DNA from: Gammaproteobacteria bacterium UBA6173
Lineage (GTDB): Bacteria; Pseudomonadota; Gammaproteobacteria; Pseudomonadales; Pseudohongiellaceae
DNA: 5,911 nt
Direction of reading: 5' to 3'
Assembly (NCBI GenBank): GCA_002422225.1
Contig: DITX01000006.1
Coordinates: forward strand, 1 to 5,911
This document shows positions 5,786 through 5,911 of the stretch, piece by piece. Under the pieces are notes generated by a model, which had not been told where the DNA came from, ran no database searches, and worked only from the letters and a program-made list of their open reading frames with translations. The translations under genes and the position numbers were made by a program. Within the stretch, counting starts at the first letter, position 1. Every line of letters begins with the position of its first letter.

Positions 5786-5911
5786 ATGCGAGACGCGCAA
5801 GCAAAAACTATCTATTTAAAAGACTATCAACTGCCGGCTTTTGTGATCGAGTTGACGGAATTGCATTTTGAGTTGGGCGAAACCGCGTCACATGTGCGCT
5901 CGCGCTTACAC
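5786..5911 (+). CDS. pepN: Aminopeptidase N (M1 family), N-terminal fragment cut by the window edge
   Basis: The first 42 codons of a gene that continues beyond the right edge. The product begins MRDAQAKTIYLKDYQLPAF followed by VIELTELHFELGE, very close to the start of Pseudomonas and E. coli PepN, where the IYLKDY segment is a signature. Aminopeptidase N is a cytosolic zinc enzyme of about 880 residues that removes N-terminal residues from peptides late in protein turnover. Only the beginning of the N-terminal beta domain is present; the GAMEN and HExxH motifs would lie outside the window. The start is supported by GAGAG at 5776-5780 and by an in-frame TGA at 5765-5767, with no alternative ATG between them. 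The gene lies 46 bases after the DUF2797 gene; no clear promoter or terminator separates them. Confidence 0.88.
   Translation, partial: MRDAQAKTIYLKDYQLPAFVIELTELHFELGETASHVRSRLH

Noticed and set aside
5356..5787. 143-residue minus-strand open frame opposite the DUF2797 gene
   Set aside because: It lies wholly opposite a recognisable + strand protein family (plus its short downstream spacer), with no domain resemblance of its own.

Overview
The window looks like chromosomal DNA of a gammaproteobacterium from the broad Pseudomonas/Cellvibrio-like part of the class. GC content is balanced. The NAD kinase, rhomboid protease, YeaC-like (DUF1315), DUF2797 and aminopeptidase N products all read like Pseudomonas-type orthologues. 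From memory, the order nadK, rhomboid, DUF1315, DUF2797, pepN also occurs in Pseudomonas, with pepN and nadK only a few genes apart in P. aeruginosa. No mobile element, CRISPR array, tRNA or rRNA is visible. All supported genes are on the + strand.

Layout. Bases 1-321 hold the C-terminal end of a PLP-dependent ACC deaminase/D-cysteine desulfhydrase-like gene, with an in-frame stop near the left edge that suggests a frameshift or an edge error. Bases 322-416 are a short spacer containing one sequence and two copies of its complement, able to form two mutually exclusive hairpins just before the next start codon. Bases 417-2693 encode a large secreted metzincin-type zinc metalloprotease. Bases 2694-2796 are a spacer with a candidate extended -10 promoter. 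From 2797 to 4850, nadK, a GlpG-like rhomboid protease and a yeaC-like gene overlap head to tail, so they are almost certainly one transcript with coupled translation. A 58-base gap then leads to a DUF2797 gene (4909-5739), and after 46 bases pepN begins at 5786 and runs off the right edge.

How the genes fit together. nadK (NADP supply), the rhomboid (intramembrane proteolysis), yeaC (unknown), the DUF2797 gene (unknown, zinc-ribbon plus possible GIY-YIG-like fold) and pepN (cytosolic peptide turnover) form a housekeeping neighbourhood whose shared logic is not obvious. The secreted metalloprotease looks like an accessory gene placed beside this core block. I did not find convincing evidence of a wholly new system. 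The items most worth a second look are the DUF2797 domain composition, the switch-like hairpins ahead of the protease gene, and the disrupted 5' end of the PLP gene.
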